The translations under genes were made by a program, and so were the position numbers. The notes under the pieces were generated by a model, which was not told where the DNA came from, did not search any database, and saw only the letters and a program-made list of their open reading frames with translations. Shown here in pieces: positions 52,540-60,807 of a stretch of 64,000 nucleotides of DNA. The stretch's first letter is position 1. Each line of letters begins with the position of its first letter. Source of the DNA: Mucilaginibacter corticis (GTDB lineage Bacteria; Bacteroidota; Bacteroidia; Sphingobacteriales; Sphingobacteriaceae); the NCBI RefSeq assembly GCF_007558865.1, contig NZ_VLPK01000003.1, positions 372,001-436,000 on the forward strand. The letters run 5' to 3'.

Positions 52540-53727
52540 ATGAACTATTTTGTCAGCAAGTTTAAATTTGTTCCGGCTAAACGTTTACTGTTTTTTGCTT
52601 TGTTTTTTATAGGCGCATTTACTGCGGCTGCACAAGTCAATGACGCGCCCGTCGAGGTGCTTATCCCCCACGCCCCTGCCTTTTTTAAAGGCAGCGATAA
52701 CCGGTGCCATGCAGAATACGAGATCCATATTACCAATTTCTATGAATCTACCGGGCCGTTAACTATCAAGTCATTATCGGTTTATGGAGATTCATCTAAA
52801 TCACCGGTAGTAGTTTTCTCCAAAGAAGAACTGCTGAAGCTGCTCAATTTTGAAGAAATGCCAAAAACCGGTACAGACCTGATTATAGCACCGGGCAAGC
52901 GAACCGTTCTTTTTTTATGGCTGACAATTAAACCGAGCGAACCACTACCAAAGAGTTTACATCATGTTATTGATTTTACTGATTCGACTAAACAGATCCA
53001 CACACTTAACGGCGCAGAAACGCGGATAGATCAGCAGCCTGTATTAGCGCTTGGTGCCCCTTTACGCGGACACATGTGGTTTGTTGATGAAGGGCCAGGT
53101 AATCCTAAATCTCATCATTGGGGCAGCATGCTTGCACAAAATGGGGTGATAACTATTCCGCAGCGCTTTGCTATTGATTTTTTTGGATTAAACGATGCAG
53201 GCCATGCCATAGAAGAACAACCTGATAAGCTAAACCAAACCAACAACAAGCAATGGATAGGTTACGGTACTGAGGTGCTTGCCGTGCAAGATGGTATTAT
53301 TAAGGACCTGCGCGATGGCATAGCTGACCATGCGCCGTTAGCGCCTTTGCCCCAGCCAACCGAGATCACAGCCCGCGGTGTTTACGGAAACTTTGTTGTT
53401 TTACAGATAGCTCCGGGCATATACGCGCATTATGCACACTTACAGAATAATAGTATTCGTGTTAAAATAGGGCAATATGTAAAAAAGGGGGACGTATTAG
53501 GTTATTTAGGGGATTCCGGAAACGCGGGAGGGCCTCATCTTCACTTTCATGTGTCAGATAAACCTACATTTGAATTATCAGAAGGTGTACCTTACGTAAT
53601 TTCTACTTTTAATGTAGTGGGTAGTACTGATGAGGGATCGATGCTAAATCCTGCCTCAAAATTTCAGAAAAATCCGGTAGCGGTAAAAAACGCGTTACCG
53701 CTTTTTGGAGACATTGTGCAATTTTAG
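52540..53727 (+). CDS. Exported M23 family metallopeptidase
   Basis: 395 residues with a signal peptide (RLLFFALFFIGAFTAAAQ; cleavage after about residue 31). The N-terminal domain (about 35-160) is an immunoglobulin-like region without a clear family. The C-terminal LytM/M23 domain has RFAIDFF, GYGTEVLAVQDGIIKDL, IYAHYAHLQ and GGPHLHFHV; the HLHFH and HYAHL motifs are the zinc and catalytic sites. It probably cleaves peptidoglycan cross-links or other Gly-rich peptides. Confidence 0.85.
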   Translation: MNYFVSKFKFVPAKRLLFFALFFIGAFTAAAQVNDAPVEVLIPHAPAFFKGSDNRCHAEYEIHITNFYESTGPLTIKSLSVYGDSSKSPVVVFSKEELLKLLNFEEMPKTGTDLIIAPGKRTVLFLWLTIKPSEPLPKSLHHVIDFTDSTKQIHTLNGAETRIDQQPVLALGAPLRGHMWFVDEGPGNPKSHHWGSMLAQNGVITIPQRFAIDFFGLNDAGHAIEEQPDKLNQTNNKQWIGYGTEVLAVQDGIIKDLRDGIADHAPLAPLPQPTEITARGVYGNFVVLQIAPGIYAHYAHLQNNSIRVKIGQYVKKGDVLGYLGDSGNAGGPHLHFHVSDKPTFELSEGVPYVISTFNVVGSTDEGSMLNPASKFQKNPVAVKNALPLFGDIVQF

Positions 53728-53751
53728 AAAAGCCAAATCAGAAACACTGAT

Positions 53752-54273
53752 TTACCAGCTATAAGACTCTTCGCTCATCCATTTATCCTGCACCTTTAAC
53801 ACTTTCTCGATCACGTCACGGGCGCAGCCTTTTCCGCCGCCAAACGGCGATACATATTGGCTTACCGCTTTGATTTCTTCAACCGCGTCTGCCGGGCAAA
53901 CGGGTAAGCCTGCCAGCTTCATTACCCCCAGATCAGGGATATCGTCGCCCATGTAAAGTACATTGGTCGGCAGTATGTGTTTTGATTCCAGGTAATCTTT
54001 AAACTTATTGGTTTTTACGTGGGCACCAATAAAAACATCGGTTATTCCCAAACTGTTTAAGCGGTATATAGCCGTTTTTGAGCGGCTGCCCGATATGGCG
54101 CAAACATTATAACCGCATTTTACCGCCAGTTGCAGCGCGTAACCATCTTTAATATTAAAGGCACGACTTTGTTCGCCGGTCTCGCTTACAAATACAGAAC
54201 CATCAGTCAGCACACCATCTACATCAAAAATAAAGGTGGTAATATCTTTTAGCTTGCTTAGGAATGATTCCAT
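53752..54273 (-). CDS. kdsC: HAD-family phosphatase, KdsC type
   Basis: 173 residues. DVDGVLTDGSVFV holds the catalytic DxD, AISGSRSKTA motif II, and MGDDIPDLGVMKLAG motif III/IV. The lack of a cap domain and the TDG after the DxD fit KDO-8-phosphate phosphatase, which makes KDO for LPS. It is minus strand, and heptad hairpin D lies between it and iscX upstream. Confidence 0.92.
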   Translation of the reverse strand: MESFLSKLKDITTFIFDVDGVLTDGSVFVSETGEQSRAFNIKDGYALQLAVKCGYNVCAISGSRSKTAIYRLNSLGITDVFIGAHVKTNKFKDYLESKHILPTNVLYMGDDIPDLGVMKLAGLPVCPADAVEEIKAVSQYVSPFGGGKGCARDVIEKVLKVQDKWMSEESYSW

Positions 54274-54278
54274 TTTTT

Positions 54279-54439
54279 AGTTTGTAGTTATCAGTGTGCA
54301 GTTGGCAGTAATTATTTAGTTTGCAGTTTTAAGTAGGCAGTTTGCAGCTATTTGGTTAACAGTTTGTTGTTAGCAGCATCTTCAATTTTATACAAATTAA
54401 GTCCTCAAAAAGCCAACTGCAAACTAAAAACTGCCAACT
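54279..54439. repeat. Heptad-phased hairpin D
   Basis: In the left arm AG recurs at 54279, 54286, 54293, 54300, 54307 (exactly 7 apart), then after one phase jump at 54318, 54325, 54332, 54339, 54346; the common unit is near TTGCAGT. The right arm has CT at 54417, 54424, 54431 and 54438, unit near AAACTGC. The arms are complementary (AGTTGGCAGT / ACTGCCAACT). The right end is six nucleotides from the iscX stop and the left end five from the kdsC start. Confidence 0.85.
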
Positions 54440-54445
54440 AATGAA

Positions 54446-54688
54446 CTATTGATTATCCCGCCATTCATATACCCATGCCGATTGGATCTGCTCCAGGTGG
54501 CCTTCGGTTGATTGCTCGCGGGTACCGGCAAAGTTTGGCAATTGCAATACCCACTCTAACAGGTCGGTAAAGCGGATGCGGTAGATCTTTGATTCGTTAA
54601 AATCATCGCCAAATTTTTCATAAAGCGACATGGCAATGTCTTCATGGTCGTTCCAATGGATAGGAAGGGCAAATTTATCGTCTGTCAT
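54446..54688 (-). CDS. iscX: IscX-like Fe-S cluster assembly accessory protein
   Basis: 80 residues. The start IHWNDHEDIAMSLYEKFGDD, then IRFTDLLEWVLQLPNF and IQSAWVYEW, follows the IscX/YfhJ pattern (small acidic protein that binds IscS and iron). It is 16 bp after the ferredoxin gene in the same direction. The rest of an isc operon is not in the window. Confidence 0.85.
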   Translation of the reverse strand: MTDDKFALPIHWNDHEDIAMSLYEKFGDDFNESKIYRIRFTDLLEWVLQLPNFAGTREQSTEGHLEQIQSAWVYEWRDNQ

Positions 54689-54704
54689 TATGTTTGGTTT
54701 AGTA

Positions 54705-55037
54705 TTAATGGCCTAAAAACTGTGATTGATCCGGCAGCGTAACTTCAATATCGCCGTCTATCATTACGCACTGGCAGCCTAATCTTGAAGTGATACGCGG
54801 GTTAACGGCACGGTCAATAAAATCTTCTTCCTTATCAGAGATCTCCTGTACATTGTCGCCGCCCTTGTTCACATAAATATGGCAGGTACTGCACCCGCAA
54901 ACACCGCCGCAGTTATGTTGTAACTCGATACCGTTTTCAAGGCAAACATCCAATACAGACTCTCCTTCGGCTATCGGCAGTTCAACACTTTCATGGCCTG
55001 CTTCCTCAAAGTTTATCTTTACTTTAAAAATATTCAT
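54705..55037 (-). CDS. fdx: 2Fe-2S ferredoxin (adrenodoxin/Isc type)
   Basis: About 110 residues from the ATG at 55037 (MNIFKVKINFEEAG); an upstream start at 55079 overlaps the preceding gene and adds unlike residues. Cluster ligands are in QHNCGGVCGCSTCHIYV (C-x5-C-x2-C), and the fourth Cys is in RLGCQCVM. It donates electrons to Fe-S assembly or P450-like partners. It is followed by iscX. Confidence 0.93.
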   Translation of the reverse strand: MNIFKVKINFEEAGHESVELPIAEGESVLDVCLENGIELQHNCGGVCGCSTCHIYVNKGGDNVQEISDKEEDFIDRAVNPRITSRLGCQCVMIDGDIEVTLPDQSQFLGH

Positions 55038-55056
55038 TTTGGCAAAAGTAACAAAA

Positions 55057-55839
55057 TTACTTATCCCCGTGCGGGTCAATGTCCATTTTGATAATACCCT
55101 GACTTAACAAGGTGTACAATTGCTGCAAATCGGGATTATCCTGAAGCAATTGCAGATGATTATCCATGGTATTTTGGTCGTGGCGTATAGCTGGGCCGGT
55201 TTGCATGGCGGCAGGCAGGCCGGTTTGTACTTTTTCTGCCGTCTCCAGTATCAGCGGTCTTATAAGGTCGATATCAAGCCCCTGCTGCGTTAAAATCTGC
55301 TGCGCCATGGTGTACAGGTAATTGGGGAAGTTATTGGCAAATACAGCCGCTAAATGCAATATCCGGCGTTGTTTGCTGTCTATATCATAAACGCTGTTGC
55401 TAACGGTTTGCGCCAACTCGCGCAGTTCTTTAGCAATGTTTTTATCCGCAGCTTCAATGCAAATGGGTACGTTCCTGAAATTCACTTCCCTTGTTTTGCT
55501 AAACGTTTGCAGCGGGTAAAATACCCCCACATTATCGGCAAAAGCCAGCAGCGCGTACAGATCTGTAGCGCCCGATGTATGTACCATTAATTTTTGATGC
55601 GGCTCCAATTGCTCGGCCATTATGCCAATAGCATCGTCTTTTACGGCTATAACAAAAATGTCTGTCTCGGGGTCTATCTGGATCAGATCGTCAAGCGGTT
55701 CGGCTTTTACGTGGTAAGCCAGCAATGCCGCGTGTTGCATATTGCGGCTGTATACCTGCACAATGCGGTGCCCTGCGTTTTTAAACGCGGCAGCCAAATG
55801 TGTAGCAACATTGCCCGAACCGATGATGGTGATACGCAT
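55057..55839 (-). CDS. Rossmann-like and DUF2520 domain protein (NADP-dependent oxidoreductase-like)
   Basis: 260 residues. The N-terminal Rossmann fold has RITIIGSGNVATHLAAAFKN with the GxGNxA nucleotide-binding motif. The C-terminal DUF2520 domain has LHLAAVFANNFPNYLYTMAQ and GPAIRHDQNTMDNHLQLL, the latter being the family signature. Relatives resemble ketopantoate or F420-dependent reductases, but the reaction is unknown. It ends 19 bp before the ferredoxin start. Confidence 0.88.
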   Translation of the reverse strand: MRITIIGSGNVATHLAAAFKNAGHRIVQVYSRNMQHAALLAYHVKAEPLDDLIQIDPETDIFVIAVKDDAIGIMAEQLEPHQKLMVHTSGATDLYALLAFADNVGVFYPLQTFSKTREVNFRNVPICIEAADKNIAKELRELAQTVSNSVYDIDSKQRRILHLAAVFANNFPNYLYTMAQQILTQQGLDIDLIRPLILETAEKVQTGLPAAMQTGPAIRHDQNTMDNHLQLLQDNPDLQQLYTLLSQGIIKMDIDPHGDK

Positions 55840-55939
55840 ACCCCTCTAAATCTCCCCCAAGGGAAGACTTTTAATATCTTATTATTTAAATACTATTACT
55901 TAGTAAAAGCCCTCCCCTTTGGGGAGGGTTGGGAAGGGT
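55840..55939. repeat. Dispersed C/G-rich repeat, family 2, copy 2
   Basis: Same block order as 10596-10677: ACCCCTCTAAATCTCCCCC, an AAGGG partner, an AT-rich centre, AAAAGCCCTCCCC, GGGGAGGGTTGGGAAGGG. It fills the gap between the DUF2520 gene and ccmF and its end touches the ccmF stop codon at 55939. The centre is about 18 bp longer than in copy 1. Confidence 0.85.
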
Positions 55940-58416
55940 TAAACAGTCTTCAACTCCTTATTCCTTCTAAAAATAGACAGCAATATCCCAATAACCATAA
56001 TGATAGTACCCGACCACAAAAAGTTAATATCCGGAAACTGGATGGCGCGCATAACTATCCACTTTTTGGCGCTTTCAGGTTGCTGATAAAGTGTGATCTC
56101 TACCTTGCCTTTTTGCGGCAACACCTTGGTAAAGCGCAGTTTCAGTCCGGCATCTTCTACCTTTCGCGCAAAGTCAAATGCGTTGTTACTGCGGATCATA
56201 TAGATCGGTTCGGCATCATAAGTTTTACCGTTGGCATTAACCTGTAGCTTAGCAGATATGGCTACATCTTTATCGGTAAGCGCTATATCCTGTACCTTGT
56301 CTACCTTGCCTATGCTCTTTAAAACAACATAGCCATCCCTAAAACGGATAGTATCACCTACCGCTACTTCGTAAGGTATCGGCGCGTCGTATTTTTTATC
56401 GTCGTCGGCTTCATCATGGCCTGCTGCTTCTGTGCCCTCGCCAACTGCTATGGCGTTAGACATATTAACGTGGGTGTACAGATCGCTAAATAAATAATGC
56501 TTGGTATCCGGCGACGAGATCAGGCCCATTTTGGCATTAGCCTGCGCGTTGGGTTTCAATAAAAACTCTTCGGTAACCTTTCCTGCCGCGTCTACAACTT
56601 TATAGTTTACTTTAAAATAATGATTTGGCACCGCTATCGAGTCGCCTATGTAAGTAACCGTATATTTACCCATTACTACCGGGGTATTTTTATACAGTAT
56701 GATATTTTCGCGCGGATTATTTTTCACCTTAACAAAATCCGCCCCGAAATCCTGTCCGGTGGTATTTTCAGAGATCACCTTGCTGGTACCTGCCGATATC
56801 AGCGCGCCTACCATAATCAGCCCGAAACCGATATGTGCCACTGCCGAACCTGCAAGTTTAAACTTGCCTTTAAAAGCATCTATCAATACCTTTCCGTTAG
56901 CTAATACTGAATAAATAGCGCCAACCATGATCAGGATAAATACAAATTGCAGCTTATTCGCACCCGTAAGGTAAATAACCGGCAAAGTAATTAGTGCGGC
57001 AACTACCAAATAAACCAACGTAGAGATAAAGAATTTAACGTTGTCTGTTTTCTTGTATTTCAAGAATTGCGTAAAGCCGGTTAATAAGGTTATTACTACT
57101 GCGAACGAAGCCTGTACAATATTATAATGCTTTACAGGATCTGACGGTGGTGCCAGTTTGGTACCGAATATGGCGTTCCACACGGGGATAGATGACACTA
57201 CCACAAGGTGAAAGCACGATAAGCATAAAAATATCGAACCTACAAACATCCAAAACTCCCGTGAGTAAGTTTCTTCATCCTTGGTGGTGCGTGGTAATTC
57301 TTTCCAGCGGATGGCTAATAGTACGATAGTAAGAATTAAAAATACTACAACATCTACAACTAAATGCCAGAATATACCGGCATCTACAAATGAGTGCACA
57401 GATGTTTCGCCCAAAATACCGCTGCGGGTTAAAAACGACGCGTATAATACCAGTATAAAGCTTGTTAACGTTAATATAGTGGCAGTAATGTATGAGTGTT
57501 TGGTATTTTTGTAAACGATCATTACGTGTACAGCACCTACCAGTACCAACCACGGGATGATAGAGGCATTCTCTACCGGGTCCCAGGCCCAAAAGCCGCC
57601 GAATGAAAGTGACTCATAAGCCCAAAACGCGCCCATGATAATACCCGTACCTAAAACCATCATCGCGAATAACGAGTATGATAATGCAGGTTTGATCCAC
57701 TCGGTATAACGTTTTGTCCAAAGCCCGGCAATGGCGTAAGCAAAAGGCACCACCATTGATGCAAAACCCAAAAACAACGTTGGCGGGTGTATCACCATCC
57801 AATAGTTTTGCAGTAAGGGGTTCATGCCGTTACCGTCCTTTATATAGGTTAAATAATTATGGTAAAGCGCAGGGTTGGTAGCAAATATGGGTGCAGATTG
57901 TTTAAGATCAATAGCCTCGCGCAGCAAAATAAATGGTGACGTACCTATGCGGCCTCCCAATATTTCAACACCTATCAGCATTGTAGCCAATATGGCTTGC
58001 GATAAGGCTATCACAGCCATTACCGGGCTCTCCCATGATTTTGCCTTGCGTACTAAAACGCAGCTTAACACAGCTTGCCAGAAGTTCCATAACCAGAAAC
58101 TTCCCTCCTGTCCGTCCCAAAAACTTGAAATGATATAGTGGGTGGGTAATGCTCTTGATGAGTGCTCCCACGCATAATAATATTCAAAAAGGTGATTAAT
58201 AATGATATAATACAAACAAGCACCTATGCCTACTACAGATATAGCGTTAACATAAATACCGATACGCCCTAAACGTTTCCACGAAGTATCGCCGGGATTG
58301 GTAGTTGCAAAATAGTAGCTTATTGCCGCAAATAATGACGAGCCAAATGCCAGTATAGTAAAAAACTGGCCCAGGTGGCCCGGTAAAAGGTGTTCGCCTT
58401 TAAAAGGATTATCCAT
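55939..58416 (-). CDS. ccmF: Cytochrome c maturation protein CcmF (haem lyase)
   Basis: 825-residue membrane protein with about 14-16 segments. The WWD haem-handling motif is SLSFGGFWAWDPVENASIIP. The start AFGSSLFAAISYYFATT and WLYxQEGSFWLWNFWQ-like block (WDGQEGSFWLWNFWQ) are typical of CcmF. A large periplasmic domain (about 560-795) lies before the last membrane segment. It ligates haem to apocytochromes c. It follows ccmE by 13 bp. Confidence 0.92.
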   Translation of the reverse strand: MDNPFKGEHLLPGHLGQFFTILAFGSSLFAAISYYFATTNPGDTSWKRLGRIGIYVNAISVVGIGACLYYIIINHLFEYYYAWEHSSRALPTHYIISSFWDGQEGSFWLWNFWQAVLSCVLVRKAKSWESPVMAVIALSQAILATMLIGVEILGGRIGTSPFILLREAIDLKQSAPIFATNPALYHNYLTYIKDGNGMNPLLQNYWMVIHPPTLFLGFASMVVPFAYAIAGLWTKRYTEWIKPALSYSLFAMMVLGTGIIMGAFWAYESLSFGGFWAWDPVENASIIPWLVLVGAVHVMIVYKNTKHSYITATILTLTSFILVLYASFLTRSGILGETSVHSFVDAGIFWHLVVDVVVFLILTIVLLAIRWKELPRTTKDEETYSREFWMFVGSIFLCLSCFHLVVVSSIPVWNAIFGTKLAPPSDPVKHYNIVQASFAVVITLLTGFTQFLKYKKTDNVKFFISTLVYLVVAALITLPVIYLTGANKLQFVFILIMVGAIYSVLANGKVLIDAFKGKFKLAGSAVAHIGFGLIMVGALISAGTSKVISENTTGQDFGADFVKVKNNPRENIILYKNTPVVMGKYTVTYIGDSIAVPNHYFKVNYKVVDAAGKVTEEFLLKPNAQANAKMGLISSPDTKHYLFSDLYTHVNMSNAIAVGEGTEAAGHDEADDDKKYDAPIPYEVAVGDTIRFRDGYVVLKSIGKVDKVQDIALTDKDVAISAKLQVNANGKTYDAEPIYMIRSNNAFDFARKVEDAGLKLRFTKVLPQKGKVEITLYQQPESAKKWIVMRAIQFPDINFLWSGTIIMVIGILLSIFRRNKELKTV

Positions 58417-58429
58417 TAAAAATAATATG

Positions 58430-58840
58430 TTATATGCTGGCCTGTTTAGCTTTGGCCTCTGTAATTTCTACCTGATCTTTGGTGTATTTAGATGGGCATT
58501 TCATCAATATATGCATTGCATGAAATTCGTTACCTTCCATTTTCCCGGTCAAAACAATTTGCTCTGATCGTTCAAAATCCTGTGGTTTAGAGCCGGTAAA
58601 CACCACCTTACATTCCTCGCCGTTATTATCTTTCATATAAAAAGAAAAATAGTTGGCATCCTTGGTAGCGTCATATACTAATTTTTTATCTTTATTAAGA
58701 TGACCTACTACATGCAGTTCGCTATTGGTATTGGCAGCATCTTTAAATGAGCCGTAAGTGCTTGAGTTAGAGTAAACACTTATGATAACAGCTATAGCAA
58801 TAGCTATAACAACAAGGCCAAATATGGAAGATTTTTTCAT
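58430..58840 (-). CDS. ccmE: Cytochrome c maturation protein CcmE, Cys (CxxxY) variant
   Basis: 136 residues with an N-terminal anchor (about 6-24) and an OB-fold domain (LHVVGHLNK, YFSFYMKDNNGEECKVVFTG). The haem-binding site reads CPSKY: Cys115 and Tyr119, where E. coli has His130 and Tyr134 (HxxxY). Cys variants are known from systems that lack parts of the usual CcmGH machinery. It carries haem from CcmC to CcmF. The operon partner ccmF follows directly. Confidence 0.9.
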   Translation of the reverse strand: MKKSSIFGLVVIAIAIAVIISVYSNSSTYGSFKDAANTNSELHVVGHLNKDKKLVYDATKDANYFSFYMKDNNGEECKVVFTGSKPQDFERSEQIVLTGKMEGNEFHAMHILMKCPSKYTKDQVEITEAKAKQASI

Positions 58841-58941
58841 TTATGGTTTATTTCCTGTAACAAAAGTTTACAAAAGTACAAAACGTACAGGGAATAATGT
58901 TTATTGCTAGCGATATATACTATTTAGAATCAATCTTAATA

Positions 58942-60654
58942 CTACCGGATAATTTCTACATATCCGCTTTTGGTGATCTTGGTATGATAGTAGGTATCCA
59001 GTCCGGTAAACAGCCAATAGTAAGTACCGTCAGGCAAGGGGCGGTTATTTAAATTACCATTCCAAAGATCGGCCTGCGACTTAGCGTTGTAAACCAACTG
59101 CCCGTACCTGTTATATACATTCAGGTTATTAAACTGCACAAAGCCTTCAATGTGTAAACTAAATGTATCATTCACCCCGTCGTTATTGGGTGTAAACAAA
59201 TTGGGAGCGGCAATAACATAAGGTAATGGAGGTAAAATAGTAATATCAACACTTGCAATGCTTACACATCCCAATTTATTTTCAACCTTAATATAATATC
59301 TCCCTGTTTTATCAATGGCCGTATAATTCTTAATCGGTATGGTAGCGGAGGCATCCATGTAATAACTATAGGTCAGGCTATCAACCCTGTCAAAAGCTGT
59401 GGTAATATCAAAAGTATCCGGATACCTTACAGGCGACGGCTGATTAACTTTTATAAAGGGAGCCGTTAACTTAACATGTGTAGGCAGCGTAACGGTACAA
59501 CCATCCGGACTAAGCCCTTGTATAAAATAAGTACCGGGTAAGGCCACCCTTTTGGGGTCAGGGATGGGTGTACCTGCTACGTCAGAAAAATAGCTATATG
59601 TTAAACCGGGTGTGCTCCCCGCAGTTATATAGGGCGCCGTTAAGTCGACACCCGTTTCAGGGCATCCACTTACAGTATCTACCAAATTTAACTTATAGCC
59701 GTTGGATATTTTATTGATGACAGTGTACAATATGTCTTCGCAGCCAACGTCAGGGTAAGGCGTAATCTTTAAAGCAATTTTAGTTAAATCAGGCGGTGGC
59801 GGCGAGATCTCCAGCGTTTGGCCCGATCCTAGTTCTTCTGTCATGTCGCCGTTATACCATTTGTAATCTAAAAAACCCACCGGTCCTTTTAAAATAATTT
59901 CCTTCTCTCCCTCACAATATGCATTACCACCTATAGGTTGTGCCTGGTTTGCTTCATCAATATCAAGGTATGCGTAGCCAAAGTGTTTGTGAAAGGTACA
60001 GTCGTTGGTTGTAAATTCAATCCGCATTTTTTTACCTGCATAAAGCCGCATATCTAAACTTGCGGTTGACCAGTTTTTGAAATAAACGGGCGCGGGTGTA
60101 CCGTCACTATCTTTTAGTACACGCTTAGATAGCTGAAAGCCCGGCAACTCAGAGCCGGCCACAAAATCAAACGATGGACAATCAGCATACTTATCATCTG
60201 TAACATCATAAATGCGAGCAGTAAACCGGGGCTGTTCAAAAAATTTATGCGGCGGGTTTTGCAAAACTACCGCGTAGTTAAAGTTGATGCTATAGGAATA
60301 TGCTTCAGCAGGTACAACAAAACTGTAAGAAACCCTTTCAGCCTGGGCACCGGCCGAATCATTGCCTAACCTGATAGAATAGTTACTGCCATTGGGGCAA
60401 AGGACCGGGAAACCACCATAATAATCAATTTTACCGGCAGCATCAAGCTTACCGAATACGGTATGACGGCCCGGAATTGGGTTGGAGGCGCCCACAAGAA
60501 CAGTGCTTGAGGTTGAATCGGCGTTTACAACTACCCTACCCGCAGCACAATTCCAATAGTTAAAAGAGCCATCCTCAAAGCCGATATTAGGCGGTAATTG
60601 AGCAAACGCCCTCATACTTATCAACAAGAATAAGACAAACAGGTACCTGGTCAC
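58942..60654 (-). CDS. T9SS-sorted exported protein with gliding-motility-associated C-terminal domain
   Basis: 570 residues with a signal peptide (YLFVLFLLISMRAFAQ). The mature part is beta-rich with Ig-like repeats. The C-terminal CHU_C domain has PNLFTPNNDGVNDTF, LNVYNRYGQLVYNAKSQ, LPDGTYYWLFTG and ends TKSGYVEIIR, the type B sorting signal of the type IX secretion system. It is expected at the cell surface. The binding partner is unknown. It lies inside the split ccm locus. Confidence 0.9.
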   Translation of the reverse strand: MTRYLFVLFLLISMRAFAQLPPNIGFEDGSFNYWNCAAGRVVVNADSTSSTVLVGASNPIPGRHTVFGKLDAAGKIDYYGGFPVLCPNGSNYSIRLGNDSAGAQAERVSYSFVVPAEAYSYSINFNYAVVLQNPPHKFFEQPRFTARIYDVTDDKYADCPSFDFVAGSELPGFQLSKRVLKDSDGTPAPVYFKNWSTASLDMRLYAGKKMRIEFTTNDCTFHKHFGYAYLDIDEANQAQPIGGNAYCEGEKEIILKGPVGFLDYKWYNGDMTEELGSGQTLEISPPPPDLTKIALKITPYPDVGCEDILYTVINKISNGYKLNLVDTVSGCPETGVDLTAPYITAGSTPGLTYSYFSDVAGTPIPDPKRVALPGTYFIQGLSPDGCTVTLPTHVKLTAPFIKVNQPSPVRYPDTFDITTAFDRVDSLTYSYYMDASATIPIKNYTAIDKTGRYYIKVENKLGCVSIASVDITILPPLPYVIAAPNLFTPNNDGVNDTFSLHIEGFVQFNNLNVYNRYGQLVYNAKSQADLWNGNLNNRPLPDGTYYWLFTGLDTYYHTKITKSGYVEIIR

Positions 60655-60807
60655 TATAATTGGCTTAACAGTATGAATTTACGAAAACATTTGTTTACGT
60701 ATCCTCTTTTTAGTTAATACGTTAGCTAACTAAAAACCGTTGCCCGGCAGTAAAAAAGGGCAGACTGATAAGCCTACCCCTGTTTGTCTTTACATTTGAT
60801 CTTCTTT

